DNA of 64,000 bases from Bombiscardovia coagulans (GCF_002259585.1 NZ_MWWS01000004.1:372001-436000); one strand, 5' to 3'; numbered from the stretch's first letter, positions 8,381-17,622 are shown. Numbers and translations are program-made. Notes: generated by a model not told the origin, from the letters alone.

Positions 8381-8905
8381 TCATTGAGCGTATTTGCTGA
8401 GGTAGGCTTCAGCCTGTTTCTTATCGACAGACAATGCGGCAGTCAGGGTAAGAGTCAGGCCTTCTGGCGTTTGTATTTTGGCTTCGATAGAGTTCCACGG
8501 CATACGAATTGGGGCAGAGGTGGAACCTGGTCGCAGTTTTTCACAAGCTTCAACCATCTCTACAATCTGAGTTTCAGCAACAGCTAGACTGAGACTTCCT
8601 GGTGATTTTATATCAGTCTGAGCGCTGCCCGAATTAGGGCCGCTTTTGCGAATAAGCACATCCTGGAATGCCCACCGGCGTAAGTGGATCATCATGCCGG
8701 GCATAGCATATAGGTTAATGAAACCCAGTCCCTTAGTCCAGAAGTCTTCTGATTCCTCCAGATTGCCACTTGTAAGGGTCATGAACATGGGCATAGAATA
8801 GATGCCCCGGTAAGGTTCCGTTGGAACGGCCGCTCCCGGCTGTGGAACGGGACTGATACTTGCAGCATCGTATGTTGATTCTGCAGGCTGGTTGTAATCG
8901 AACAT
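8381..8905 (-). CDS. VOC (glyoxalase/bleomycin resistance-like) protein
   Basis: A 174-residue protein with a vicinal-oxygen-chelate fold pattern: a first module MPMFMTLTSGNLEESEDFWT followed by KGLGFINLYAMPGMMIHLRR, and a second ending in TPEGLTLTLTAAL. Such proteins bind metals, hydrophobic drugs or small metabolites, or isomerise substrates; the substrate cannot be read from the sequence. It lies 72 bp downstream of the TipAL-type regulator in the same direction, so it may be an effector gene co-expressed with a drug-sensing regulator. That suggests drug binding, as inference. An N-terminal extension of about 35 residues precedes the fold. Confidence 0.75.
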   Translation of the reverse strand: MFDYNQPAESTYDAASISPVPQPGAAVPTEPYRGIYSMPMFMTLTSGNLEESEDFWTKGLGFINLYAMPGMMIHLRRWAFQDVLIRKSGPNSGSAQTDIKSPGSLSLAVAETQIVEMVEACEKLRPGSTSAPIRMPWNSIEAKIQTPEGLTLTLTAALSVDKKQAEAYLSKYAQ

Positions 8906-8977
8906 GACTACTCCTCATTGTCGGTTTGATTAATGAAACAGCTCAGTGAAGCAGAGAGCCGTTGGTCTATCTCTCTG

Positions 8978-9781
8978 TTATTCCCATTGGGCGGTGGCAG
9001 GGTCTACTCCGTGGGCACGCGCAGCTGATTCGATAGCAGTCAGCATCCACTCCGCTAATCCGGGTTCGAACTGCTCATAGTGGCGATTGAATCGCTGATC
9101 GGCGACATACATGCGCCCCAGCATCAGGTGCATAGACGGGGTCACATGGAACCATGCCAAAGCTTGCCGGTGCTCCTCAATCAGCTCAAAAGCTTTATCG
9201 CCAGTTGGATCCAGACCATTGCGCTTGGCCTGCCCCAGCTTCGTTTCCACTTTTTCCAGATGATCCATGTCCTGCTTCTGCTGCTCACTGGTGCGCGAAG
9301 CTTTCCGCTCAGCATATTCCAGCCATTGTTGGCTAGCACCCCAGCGTTCTTGTGCCTCATACAACTGTTGGTCTGCTTCTTTGATGATTGTCATTGCTTG
9401 TCCATCCTGTGGCTTTACCTCTGCGATGGCTACGAGCCGGTCTAAGCAGCATACAGTTTCTTCAAGAAGATGGATCTTCTTCTTCATGTGGGAGCGCTGG
9501 CCCCGTAGTTCCTCCAGTGCCAGTGGAGTCTTGGAATTCAACAGAGCCTTAATCTGCTGGGCGTTAAATCCCATCTTTCGGTAAATCAGCACCCGCTCAA
9601 GGTGTGCGATATCCTCTTCCGAGTACTGACGGTAACCCGACTGGCTACGCATTGGCGAAATCAGCCCTGCTGCTTCCCAATGCCGCAGCATCCGCTGGCT
9701 GACCCTCATCAGCTGAGCAATCTCGCCGATACTTAGCAACGGTTGACTATAATCGCTTTCGTAGTCATTATCTCGTGTCAT
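8978..9781 (-). CDS. MerR-family regulator with TipAS drug-binding domain
   Basis: 267 residues. The N-terminal MerR winged helix (about residues 15-84) contains LSIGEIAQLMRVSQRMLRHW and the SGYRQYSEEDI wing. A coiled-coil dimerisation helix follows (about 85-120). The C-terminal part (about 140-260) matches TipAS: YEAQERWGASQQWLEYAE, then FHVTPSMHLMLGRMYVAD and RFNRHYEQFEPGLAEWML. TipAL-type proteins bind thiopeptides or other drugs and activate their own and neighbouring promoters. Its own promoter has the 19-bp spacer typical of MerR targets. It precedes the VOC gene. Confidence 0.9.
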   Translation of the reverse strand: MTRDNDYESDYSQPLLSIGEIAQLMRVSQRMLRHWEAAGLISPMRSQSGYRQYSEEDIAHLERVLIYRKMGFNAQQIKALLNSKTPLALEELRGQRSHMKKKIHLLEETVCCLDRLVAIAEVKPQDGQAMTIIKEADQQLYEAQERWGASQQWLEYAERKASRTSEQQKQDMDHLEKVETKLGQAKRNGLDPTGDKAFELIEEHRQALAWFHVTPSMHLMLGRMYVADQRFNRHYEQFEPGLAEWMLTAIESAARAHGVDPATAQWE

Positions 9782-9787
9782 ACCCGG

Positions 9788-9818
9788 ATTCTAAACCCTG
9801 CCATCATGTCAAGGTCAA
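9788..9818 (-). promoter_or_regulatory. MerR-type promoter, 19-bp spacer, probably leaderless
   Basis: On the minus strand TTGACC (9813-9818) and TAGAAT (9788-9793) are 19 bp apart, the overlong spacer that MerR-family activators correct by DNA distortion. The spacer holds an imperfect dyad, CCTTGACATGATGGCAGGG, with 7 of 9 pairs matching. Only six bases separate the -10 from the start codon, so the transcript would begin at or next to the A of ATG, that is, leaderless. Hexamers and spacing are seen directly; autoregulation is inferred from the TipAL family. Confidence 0.65.
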
Positions 9819-9906
9819 ATCAGCAAACAAAACACATCTCCCACATGGAGGAATTGGTCAGTGTTAAATAATTACAGATGACGCTCCTGTATAGTGTTGA
9901 ACAGAT

Positions 9907-10824
9907 TTATGAAGTGTGGTGCAATAAATTACTGAGACGCACGATAACTTCAAAGAATCCAGGCTTCGTACGTAAGCACAACTGCCCTCCAAGAGCATCT
10001 ACCAACCCTTGCACTATATGTAAACCTAATCCAGAACTGTCTTTCACTACTTGGCCATTCCTCGTGTTCTGAAAACGTTGTCCCAACTGGCGCGCTTGAA
10101 CGTATGGCTGGTCAGTCTCGTTAGAAAAGACTAGTTCCACAAAACCGTCGTCTTTCTGATAAAGGTGTACCTGAGCTGTTCGAACCGCATATTTCAACCA
10201 GTTCCCCACTAGGTTTTGCATAATTCTATGAAGCAGTGTTTCATCACTAAGAATGCTAATATTCATCTCAATGTTGGGATCCACTTTAAGGACTTTGCTT
10301 TGCAACTGATCAAAGGCTGTAAATAAATCTTCTTGCACAAGAAGGGAAAGATTGACTTGACTCAAGGTTAAGCTCTCAGTTTTTTCATGCAAAAGATTGA
10401 AATCCATGAGGTACTGCAAGTAATAATCAACCGAATCTAAGCTAGAAGCCGCTTTCTGGCAGTACTGGCGTATGTCACTGTCAACTTGTTTATCGAGCAG
10501 CTGCACATAACCTCTTGCAACAGTCAGTGGAGTCTTTATATCATGCGTCACATTGGTTAACATCTGTCGAATTCGTAATTCCCGACTGAACTCTTGCTCT
10601 CTCACTCGACGGTTGCGCAAGAGATTCTCATTAATAGCAGTTACACAGCGGCGAGTTAGAGGTAATCCTGAATTGACCGTTACCATTGCTTTAGTATCAT
10701 GCTGATGAATATATTCCAAATCCTTACTCATACGTGCCATATCAGACACAGTAAGCGCGAGGAAAACTGACAACACTACAAGCGTCACCAATAGTACAGC
10801 AATGAGCAATACTGCTAATATCAT
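9907..10824 (-). CDS. Sensor histidine kinase
   Basis: 305 residues with a single N-terminal membrane helix (residues 2-26) and almost no extracellular part, then a HisKA domain with phospho-acceptor His94 in NVTHDIKTPLTVARGY, an N box MQNLVGNWLKYA (near 205-216) and the G box DSSGLGLHIVQG (near 273). Kinases of this build are often paired with peptide-antibiotic ABC transporters and take their signal from the transporter. It lies 36 bp after its response regulator and opposite the ABC genes. The signal is probably a cell-envelope-active peptide; this is inference. Confidence 0.88.
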   Translation of the reverse strand: MILAVLLIAVLLVTLVVLSVFLALTVSDMARMSKDLEYIHQHDTKAMVTVNSGLPLTRRCVTAINENLLRNRRVREQEFSRELRIRQMLTNVTHDIKTPLTVARGYVQLLDKQVDSDIRQYCQKAASSLDSVDYYLQYLMDFNLLHEKTESLTLSQVNLSLLVQEDLFTAFDQLQSKVLKVDPNIEMNISILSDETLLHRIMQNLVGNWLKYAVRTAQVHLYQKDDGFVELVFSNETDQPYVQARQLGQRFQNTRNGQVVKDSSGLGLHIVQGLVDALGGQLCLRTKPGFFEVIVRLSNLLHHTS

Positions 10825-10860
10825 CGCACACCAACCTTCAAGTCATCCCAGGCAGTGCTG

Positions 10861-11535
10861 TTACACAAGGCGTACCCCTATCCCCCAGACCGAAATAACA
10901 TAACGAGATTCACCCACTAATTCATTCAATTTCGTTCGTAAATTACTCAAATGAACATTCAGGGTATTTTCTGCGTTAATGTAGGGTTGTTCCCAAACCG
11001 CTTCATATAGACTTGCTTTGTCGAACACTTGATGCGGTCGTTTCATCAATACAGATAGAAGAGCAAACTCCTTCTTTGCCAAACTGATCTCTTTGTCTTC
11101 CATACGAACTTTATAAGTAGCCAAATCTATACTTAAGTCTCCAACGTGCATAGTTGTGTTTTTGTCAGACAGCTTTGGGCACTGCTCTCTCAGCTGCACT
11201 CCAATGCGAGCCAGCAGTTCATCGATATCAAAAGGTTTGGTGACATAATCATTCGCACCTTTTGTAAGGAACTCAACCGTACTCGTTTTGTCTTGAATAG
11301 CAGTAAGTACTATCACAGGGACTGAAGAAATCTTCCTTATCCAAGAGAGCACACTTTCTCCTGTTACATGAGGAAGCATTACATCTAAGAGCACTAAATC
11401 TGGTTCCTGTTCTGTGAACATCGCTATAGCCTCGGAACCGTTTGTGGCTTGTCGAACTTCATAGTCGACGTTTAATACGGTAGTCAGCAAGTCCCGTATA
11501 TCTTGGTGGTCTTCTACAACCAAAATAGTAGCCAT
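10861..11535 (-). CDS. OmpR-family response regulator
   Basis: 224 residues. The receiver domain has phospho-acceptor Asp51 in LVLLDVMLP, the switch threonine in VIVLTA and the conserved lysine in DYVTKPFDIDELLARIG. The C-terminal winged helix (about 130-224) ends with NTLNVHLSNLRTKLNE. It is the first gene of the kinase operon, preceded by a GGAGGG ribosome binding site. It is divergent from the ABC transporter, and 11-bp-period repeats in the gap are a likely binding site. It probably activates the transporter. Confidence 0.92.
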   Translation of the reverse strand: MATILVVEDHQDIRDLLTTVLNVDYEVRQATNGSEAIAMFTEQEPDLVLLDVMLPHVTGESVLSWIRKISSVPVIVLTAIQDKTSTVEFLTKGANDYVTKPFDIDELLARIGVQLREQCPKLSDKNTTMHVGDLSIDLATYKVRMEDKEISLAKKEFALLSVLMKRPHQVFDKASLYEAVWEQPYINAENTLNVHLSNLRTKLNELVGESRYVISVWGIGVRLV

Positions 11536-11614
11536 AGCTTCTTTGCCCTCCGTTTGTCAACCTCTTTATATGGCATTCTATCGTTGATGGTTCACACATT
11601 CGCTAACTTTAGTA

Positions 11615-11632
11615 TTTCTTAAGAGTTTCTTA
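11615..11632. promoter_or_regulatory. Putative response-regulator binding site
   Basis: The heptamer TTTCTTA occurs twice, at 11615-11621 and 11626-11632, with an 11-bp period. This matches the tandem half-sites bound by OmpR-family dimers. It lies in the divergent gap between the response regulator and the ABC transporter, nearer the transporter. Function is inferred from spacing and position. Confidence 0.4.
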
Positions 11633-11698
11633 TACAAGAGCTTTATCCTGATTGTCTACCGTAGGGTGGTGGGTGAAAGCAAACAGAAAGGATACCTC

Positions 11699-12631
11699 AT
11701 GGAGCAAGCAGTGCTTGATATTCGTGACGTGAGCAAACAGTTTGGTACATTCAAAGCCCTGAGACATTTCAATCTCAACATCCGCCGCGGAGATATTTAT
11801 GGTCTTATCGGAGAAAATGGTGCCGGCAAAACCACTCTTATGAAGCTTATTACTGGTCTATCACCTATGCAAAAGGGAACAATAACCCTTCTTGGAGAAC
11901 GCGTAGGCTCTCATCAACAGGCTTTACGTAGAATTGGCGCTATCATCGAGAGCCCTGTTGCGTTCGAGAAACTGAGTGTTGAGCAGAATTTGAAACTGTC
12001 TGCCATTCAGCATGGTTTGTCTGGCTCTTCATACATTGATCAGGCCATAGATTTTGTAGGGCTGAACGAGAAGCGTAAAACGCAAGCAAAGCATCTTTCT
12101 CTTGGTCAACGCCAGCGCCTCGGATTAGCCTTATCTATTCTTCATCACCCCGATTTTCTCATCCTTGATGAACCGATCAATGGACTTGATCCTTCAGGAA
12201 TGATGGAATTTCGCAACTTATTAAAACGCTTAAACGAAGAACTAGAAACAACCATTCTTATTTCTAGCCACATTCTTACTGAACTGTATCAAGTTTCCAC
12301 CCGTTTTGGCATTATCCACCGAGGCACAATGGTGAAAGAGTTAACCAAGAATGAACTGGACACAGCAAACAAAGCAGGTTATGTGGTCACTGTAGATAAT
12401 ACACCCTTAGCAACACAAATTATGGACCAAGCAGGTGTGGGTCCATTCGAAGTTACCAACAAGCACAGCATACTCATCCGAAATGAAAGTCTAGATCCAA
12501 GTCAGATCAACTCTCTTCTCATACAAGGCGGAGTACTAGTCAGTGATTTTAGACAGCAAGAAGGTTCGTTAGAGAGATACTACCTGAACCTCATAGAAGG
12601 TCAGAACAGCAAGGAGACCATCAATGATTAA
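11699..12631 (+). CDS. ABC transporter ATPase, bacteriocin/antibiotic resistance type
   Basis: 310 residues from the ATG preceded by AGAAAGGA; a longer upstream frame has no better ribosome site. Walker A is GENGAGKTT (38-46), the signature is LSLGQRQRLG (near 133-142), Walker B is LILDEPINGLDPSG (near 155). Sequence style resembles BcrA and lantibiotic-protection ATPases (SpaF/NukF group). A C-terminal extension of about 90 residues follows the nucleotide-binding domain. It overlaps the permease by 8 bp, so the two are translationally coupled. Substrate assignment is inference from family and from the two-component system. Confidence 0.88.
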   Translation: MEQAVLDIRDVSKQFGTFKALRHFNLNIRRGDIYGLIGENGAGKTTLMKLITGLSPMQKGTITLLGERVGSHQQALRRIGAIIESPVAFEKLSVEQNLKLSAIQHGLSGSSYIDQAIDFVGLNEKRKTQAKHLSLGQRQRLGLALSILHHPDFLILDEPINGLDPSGMMEFRNLLKRLNEELETTILISSHILTELYQVSTRFGIIHRGTMVKELTKNELDTANKAGYVVTVDNTPLATQIMDQAGVGPFEVTNKHSILIRNESLDPSQINSLLIQGGVLVSDFRQQEGSLERYYLNLIEGQNSKETIND

Positions 12632-13400
12632 CCAAATGAGAGCCGACTTGTATAGGCAGTTCCACACAGTTGGTTTTTATATACTGCTTGTTTTCACTAT
12701 TGCCTTTAGTCTTTTCTTGACCCTAACTCAACAGGTTGGGGGGATCATGGTCACAGACGACAATAAAGCCAAGCAGTTAGATACTCTGAGCCACTCACCA
12801 TGGTCCGTCCTGTCTGGCCTTAAGGCAGTGACGATGTCTACCAGTATCCTACCCTATGCCTTCATAGCTCTCTTCATCATTGTGATCGGTTATGAGTTTT
12901 CTCAACAAACTTATAAGAACACCCTACTCTCAGGCATTTCTCGCCTTCAGTTTATAGGGGCGAAATATTGTGTACTGTTGATTGATTTATTAGCACTAAC
13001 GCTCGTATACTACGCAACTTCCCTACTCTCAAGCCTTTCGGCCGGCCGAGAAGCCGGCGAAAGTTGGGACAATCTCATAGCCGATACAATAATCATGACC
13101 TTAGCTATTGCCTTCTTCATGTCCGTCATATTCAGCATAGGAATTATCATGCTGGTAAGTACTGGCTCTAGTATAGTTTCAGTTGTTCTGATAGTAATCT
13201 GGCCTGTAGCAATATCCATGTTAACGGTATATGCTCACTGGTCCTGGCTCAAGTACATTGACTTTGTAACAGTTGGACTGAACGTTGCTTTCTCCATCAT
13301 TCCTATAAAACAACTATGGCCATATATTGGTGTCTCAGCATTGACACTAGCTGTCACAATAATTGGGTCATCAATCATCATACAAAGGAAGGAACTATGA
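12624..13400 (+). CDS. ABC-2 type permease partner of the resistance transporter
   Basis: 258 residues with about six membrane segments, starting MINQMRADLYRQFHTVGFYI, typical of ABC-2 permeases of the BcrB/lantibiotic-protection group. Its start codon lies inside the end of the ATPase gene. Together with the ATPase it would form an exporter or target-release machine at the cytoplasmic membrane. Sequence conservation of such permeases is low, so the substrate is unknown. It converges on the HAD gene with only 9 bp between stop codons. Confidence 0.85.
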   Translation: MINQMRADLYRQFHTVGFYILLVFTIAFSLFLTLTQQVGGIMVTDDNKAKQLDTLSHSPWSVLSGLKAVTMSTSILPYAFIALFIIVIGYEFSQQTYKNTLLSGISRLQFIGAKYCVLLIDLLALTLVYYATSLLSSLSAGREAGESWDNLIADTIIMTLAIAFFMSVIFSIGIIMLVSTGSSIVSVVLIVIWPVAISMLTVYAHWSWLKYIDFVTVGLNVAFSIIPIKQLWPYIGVSALTLAVTIIGSSIIIQRKEL

Positions 13401-13404
13401 GAAA

Positions 13405-13426
13405 TCACATTATTCAGTGAATGTGA
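13405..13426. terminator. Shared hairpin between convergent permease and HAD genes
   Basis: The arms TCACATT (13405-13411) and AATGTGA (13420-13426) enclose an 8-base loop. The hairpin covers the HAD stop codon and its last sense codons, directly after the permease stop. It is short and no long T-run follows, so terminator strength is uncertain. Confidence 0.4.
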
Positions 13427-14126
13427 GAGACCTGCGGCTTGCCACGTAGGCACCCAGAGTCTGAGCTGTTACACCCAAGTACGAATCAATAGATGCGAAC
13501 TGAGGTCCAGCTGAAGTATCTTTAGGGTTAGAGCCTGTGAAGGCAAGTGTAGTTGCCCCAGAAGCAGCAGCTGATGTGAGACCAGTTATACTATCTTCTA
13601 TAGCAACACATGCAGCCACATCTCCGGGATTGATCCCTGCTAAGGCAGCTGCATGTATGTAAGGAGCAGGATCAGGCTTCATCGCCAACCCATCATCTCC
13701 ACAGATATAGGCCATAAAGACACCTTGAGGGGCCTGCTCCACAACAGCTTGTGCCACATTTCGCGGCGAAGAAGTAACCAACAATGAAGGCACACCAGCT
13801 TCTTGTAACGACTCAAGAAGTTCAACCACTCCTTCGATCCAAGGTATACGTTCCTGCTCTCTTCGAGCCACACCTTCAATGATTTCTTGCGCAATACGTT
13901 CAGCTGGTGCGTCAGCACCCCTGGCACACATAGCTTTCGCTGCATCGATGATTGGCGAACCAGAAAACTGCCAACCTAATTGTTCACTCCATTGACCACC
14001 ATGATTACGCGCAACTTCAACCTCGCTGGCATGCCAGTAAGGCTCAGAATCAATAATTGTTCCATCCATATCCCAAAACACAGCTTTGGGTAGTATTGCA
14101 GAGTCTTTGCCGTAATCGTTTGCCAT
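13410..14126 (-). CDS. HAD-family phosphatase/phosphomutase-like hydrolase
   Basis: 238 residues of the HAD-IA, beta-phosphoglucomutase-like type. Motif I is FWDMDGTIIDSEPYW (about residues 18-32), motif II is the LLVTSSP strand, and motif III/IV is around MKPDPAPYIHAA and VAIEDSITGLTSAAASG. It dephosphorylates or isomerises a small phosphorylated metabolite, which cannot be named. It is 54 bp downstream of dnaG in the same direction and may be the last gene of a dgt-dnaG-HAD transcript. Confidence 0.85.
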   Translation of the reverse strand: MANDYGKDSAILPKAVFWDMDGTIIDSEPYWHASEVEVARNHGGQWSEQLGWQFSGSPIIDAAKAMCARGADAPAERIAQEIIEGVARREQERIPWIEGVVELLESLQEAGVPSLLVTSSPRNVAQAVVEQAPQGVFMAYICGDDGLAMKPDPAPYIHAAALAGINPGDVAACVAIEDSITGLTSAAASGATTLAFTGSNPKDTSAGPQFASIDSYLGVTAQTLGAYVASRRSLTFTE

Positions 14127-14180
14127 ACTCCATATCCTAAGAGGAAGTATGGTCTGTATAGAACAGAGCTAGGCCCAAGA

Positions 14181-16274
14181 TCATACGGCATTATTATATA
14201 TTTGATCTTGAAGATTTTTACGAGCTGCCTCAAACTGAGTAATCTGCCCCAAGAGGTCAAATTTATCCTGCCCGTCCGGCAATCTGTTCATCTGTCGTTT
14301 ACTGGCAGCAATTTTACGCATATATCCTGCGTCAAGTAAGCGAACCAACAATTCTGTAGCATACTGTTTCTCATCTGCTGTTGCTGGTCTCAATTGAATT
14401 TCAGCCGCATTGGTTGCTTGCGTGTTTGAGTCCTTCTCTTGCTGACTTCGATCCCCTGCCCCATATTGAACATTAGAAGCATGCTGCTCCTGTTCTGACT
14501 GTGGCAGAGGCAAGGGCATTACAGCTAATTCGTTAATAGCTGATTCAAACAGTGGCCCAGCTGCCTTAGTAAGATTGTGCATCCACAAGCCTTGCGGCAC
14601 ATTATCAGCTGGTATGCCACCTGCAGCTTGGACTGCTTGAAAGAGCGAACGAAAAATAGGAACATCAAAATTACTATTATCCAACTGGTCGAAAAAGGTT
14701 TTATCGATAGCTCGAGGACTTTGTATCAAAAGCCCCAAAAATTGTTGTTCACAAATAAAGACGGCATCATTGATATGGTAATACCCCTGCCGCTCAGCGT
14801 CTAAGGCTTGCAGCTGCCGTCGAGCACCAGGATCGCCCGAAGCGGTCTTGTCCGCTGACTCACGACTATCTGCAAAAACCCGACGTCGAGGAGCATATGC
14901 ATCTTCATCACGAACATGCATGCTTCTTCTGGCTTGGCGTACCTGAGAGGCTAGTATATCGAGGTCAACCCCTATTCGACGGGCAGTTTTGCGGGTATAC
15001 ATATCGACTAGTGACCGATCACGAATCTGCGCAATAACGGGAGCTACAGCTTTAACGGCCCCCATCTGTCCTGTCGTATACTGAGTATCAAACATGTCTA
15101 CAGCGGTATCAATAACGAATTCATACAAAGGGGTTGCGGACTGAACAAGGGCTCGAACTGCTTCATCCCCCTGCTGTATTCGCAACTCACAGGGATCTAA
15201 ATTATCTTGAGCTACGGCAACAAATGTTTGGGTCAGAAAACTACCGTCTAAACCGAATGCATGTAAAGCAGCCTTTTGTCCGGCTGCATCACCGTCAAAG
15301 GTAAAGACCACCCGGGAACCCTTCACGGGACCAACAAGCTGCAGTCCCCCTAGAGCATCATCTGAAATAAGGCGGCGAACAATTTTAGCATGCTCTTCAC
15401 CAAAAGCTGTGCCGCAGGTAGCAACGGCGGTATCAACTCCTGCGAGGTGGCATGCCATAACATCGGTATACCCTTCAACGATAACCACCTGACGCTTGTT
15501 TACAATAGCTTTTTTGGCATGGTCAATACCGTACAAGACCTGATTCTTGTGGTAAAGAGCCGTATCAGGAGTATTTAAGTATTTGGCAGTTATACTGTCA
15601 TCTTCATAGAGGCGGCGAGCGCCAAATCCTAAGGTCCGCCCAGATGAATCTCTAATCGGCCACGTTGCTCTACCTCTAAAGTAGTCATAAACCCCGCGTT
15701 GTCCACGTCGAGCCAGACCAGCATCGAGCATTTCTTGCTGAGTAAACCCTTTAGAAGACAGATACCTTACTAAGTTATCCCAGCCACGAGGAGCGTAGCC
15801 ACAACCAAAATAAGCACAGTCAGCCTGAGAAAAATTACGACCAGCCAGCAGTTTACGAGCCGCCAACGCTTCTTTAGTCATGATTTGAGAGGCAAAATAC
15901 CGCTGCGCTTCTTCATTGGCTTCCAGCAGCCGTGCACGCTGAGAACCCTGACGCTGTGAAGGGCGTGAAGAGTCATAATGAAGTTCAATATGGTATTTAT
16001 CTGCCAGAATCTCGATAGCATCGCCAAATTCAACGTTCTCTGTCTTTTCCACATAGTCAAAGACATCACCACCTAAGCCACAGCCAAAGCAATGCCAGAC
16101 ACCTAATGCTGGCCTCACCGAAAAAGAAGGCGACTTTTCATCGTGGAATGGACACAATCCCATATAGGTACCCGAACCAGAAGCTTTTAAGGTAACAGTT
16201 GCTGAGACGATGTCATACAGATCTGCCGTCGCTCGAACCTTCTCGATGTCTTCCTTCTTAATCATGCCCTGCAT
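14181..16274 (-). CDS. dnaG: DNA primase
   Basis: Synthesises RNA primers for replication with DnaB helicase. 697 residues. The CHC2 zinc finger has Cys41, His44, Cys62 and Cys65 (CPFHDEKSPSF ... HCFGCGLGG). The catalytic core has EGYTDVMACHLAG (TOPRIM acidic residue) and FTFDGDAAGQKAA (near 320-333). The C-terminal helicase-interacting region is long and polar. An in-frame ATG three codons later is equally possible as start. It lies 64 bp after dgt on the same strand, an arrangement common in actinobacteria. Confidence 0.95.
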   Translation of the reverse strand: MQGMIKKEDIEKVRATADLYDIVSATVTLKASGSGTYMGLCPFHDEKSPSFSVRPALGVWHCFGCGLGGDVFDYVEKTENVEFGDAIEILADKYHIELHYDSSRPSQRQGSQRARLLEANEEAQRYFASQIMTKEALAARKLLAGRNFSQADCAYFGCGYAPRGWDNLVRYLSSKGFTQQEMLDAGLARRGQRGVYDYFRGRATWPIRDSSGRTLGFGARRLYEDDSITAKYLNTPDTALYHKNQVLYGIDHAKKAIVNKRQVVIVEGYTDVMACHLAGVDTAVATCGTAFGEEHAKIVRRLISDDALGGLQLVGPVKGSRVVFTFDGDAAGQKAALHAFGLDGSFLTQTFVAVAQDNLDPCELRIQQGDEAVRALVQSATPLYEFVIDTAVDMFDTQYTTGQMGAVKAVAPVIAQIRDRSLVDMYTRKTARRIGVDLDILASQVRQARRSMHVRDEDAYAPRRRVFADSRESADKTASGDPGARRQLQALDAERQGYYHINDAVFICEQQFLGLLIQSPRAIDKTFFDQLDNSNFDVPIFRSLFQAVQAAGGIPADNVPQGLWMHNLTKAAGPLFESAINELAVMPLPLPQSEQEQHASNVQYGAGDRSQQEKDSNTQATNAAEIQLRPATADEKQYATELLVRLLDAGYMRKIAASKRQMNRLPDGQDKFDLLGQITQFEAARKNLQDQIYNNAV

Positions 16275-16338
16275 AAGTCACCAGCCTACCTGCGGGCACC
16301 GAAGTCGTCATTCAATCTCATCATAAACGTATGATTCT

Positions 16339-17622
16339 TCAAGCACACATAAGCGAGTGCAGAGCCATGGCCGATCCGTCAGTAAGACTTGCTACTTGGT
16401 CTATTGCCACCCTCAACCGTTCGTTATCATTAGATGCCTGATACCAGTCCTCTAAAAAGACTGTTTCTAAAGCATCACATGGCCGCGGTGAGTCAGACAT
16501 CATTACATCTACAAGATCGCTAATGATTTTGAGTTGTTCTTCATGGAACGGTTCACGCTCACGCGGAACCATAACGAAGTACACCGCTATACCTTTGAGC
16601 GCTATGATCTCATATGAAGTTTCTTCAGGGATGATGACCGAAGCTGAATACCGAGTTAATGGCCCTTGCCCGAAGCGCTCGCGTGTAGCTGATTCCACAG
16701 AATCAGCAAATCGTCCTATCAGGGCACTAGTTATATTTTTCAACTGTGCCAGTGCTCGTCGAGAACCGTTGAAATGAGAAGGCAATTGGGGTTTGAGCCG
16801 ATCAAGTGCAGCCACCAGGAGGTCAGGATCCCACTGCTGTCCGTACCATAAACGAGTTGCACTGACAACAGCATCCACTATTCTTGGATCTGTTAGAACT
16901 ATCGGATTGAAAGAACCACCGACAATAGCATCCTCGACATCATGCACTGAGTAAGCAATATCATCTGAAAGATCCATGACCTGACATTCCATAGGTGTCT
17001 GCTTACTGGGCGCACCCTGCTTGAGCCATTTGAAAACTTCTTCGTCATCCGGATAGACACAATATTTGAGCGTACGTTCGCCTTTGTCGTGCTGCTGGGC
17101 TTCTCCCAAGGTCCACGGATATTTTACAGCTGCATCTAGGGCAGCCCTAGTCAGATTAACACCAGCCGAACGTCCATCAGCACGAAATACTTTAGGCTCT
17201 AGACGGGTCAACAAACGCATAGTCTGAGCATTGCCTTCAAAACCGCCGATATCCGTAGCTATCTTTGCTAAGGCTCGTTCACCATTATGCCCAAATGGTG
17301 GATGCCCCAGATCATGGGCCAAGCAGGCGCAATCAACCACATCTGGGTCACAACCAAGCATTACCCCAATCTGCCGGCCAATCTGAGCCACCTCGAGAGT
17401 GTGAGTCAGCCTTGTACGTGCAAAATCATCAGATCCCGCAATGAGAATTTGCGTTTTAGCTCCAAGCCTTCTTAAGGCTGAAGAATGCACTAACCGGGCC
17501 CTATCACGTTCGAAGGCCGTGCGAGACTGAGACTTAGGAGGTTCCAGAGCCCATCGTTCTTCATCGGCCTCATGGTAGCCTTCAGCCAGTAAAACCTGCT
17601 CGCCATCTTCAGTAGTGATCAA
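16339..17622 (-). CDS. dgt: dGTP triphosphohydrolase-like protein
   Basis: HD-domain phosphohydrolase that splits deoxynucleoside triphosphates to nucleosides and triphosphate. 427 residues, the usual length for the actinobacterial dGTPase-like group. The HD signature reads RLTHTLEVAQIGRQIG ... CLAHDLGHPPFGHNGE, supplying the metal-binding His/His-Asp set, and the distal aspartate is in MDLSDDIAYSVHDVEDA. It is upstream of dnaG, which ties nucleotide pool control to replication. Confidence 0.93.
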   Translation of the reverse strand: MITTEDGEQVLLAEGYHEADEERWALEPPKSQSRTAFERDRARLVHSSALRRLGAKTQILIAGSDDFARTRLTHTLEVAQIGRQIGVMLGCDPDVVDCACLAHDLGHPPFGHNGERALAKIATDIGGFEGNAQTMRLLTRLEPKVFRADGRSAGVNLTRAALDAAVKYPWTLGEAQQHDKGERTLKYCVYPDDEEVFKWLKQGAPSKQTPMECQVMDLSDDIAYSVHDVEDAIVGGSFNPIVLTDPRIVDAVVSATRLWYGQQWDPDLLVAALDRLKPQLPSHFNGSRRALAQLKNITSALIGRFADSVESATRERFGQGPLTRYSASVIIPEETSYEIIALKGIAVYFVMVPREREPFHEEQLKIISDLVDVMMSDSPRPCDALETVFLEDWYQASNDNERLRVAIDQVASLTDGSAMALHSLMCA

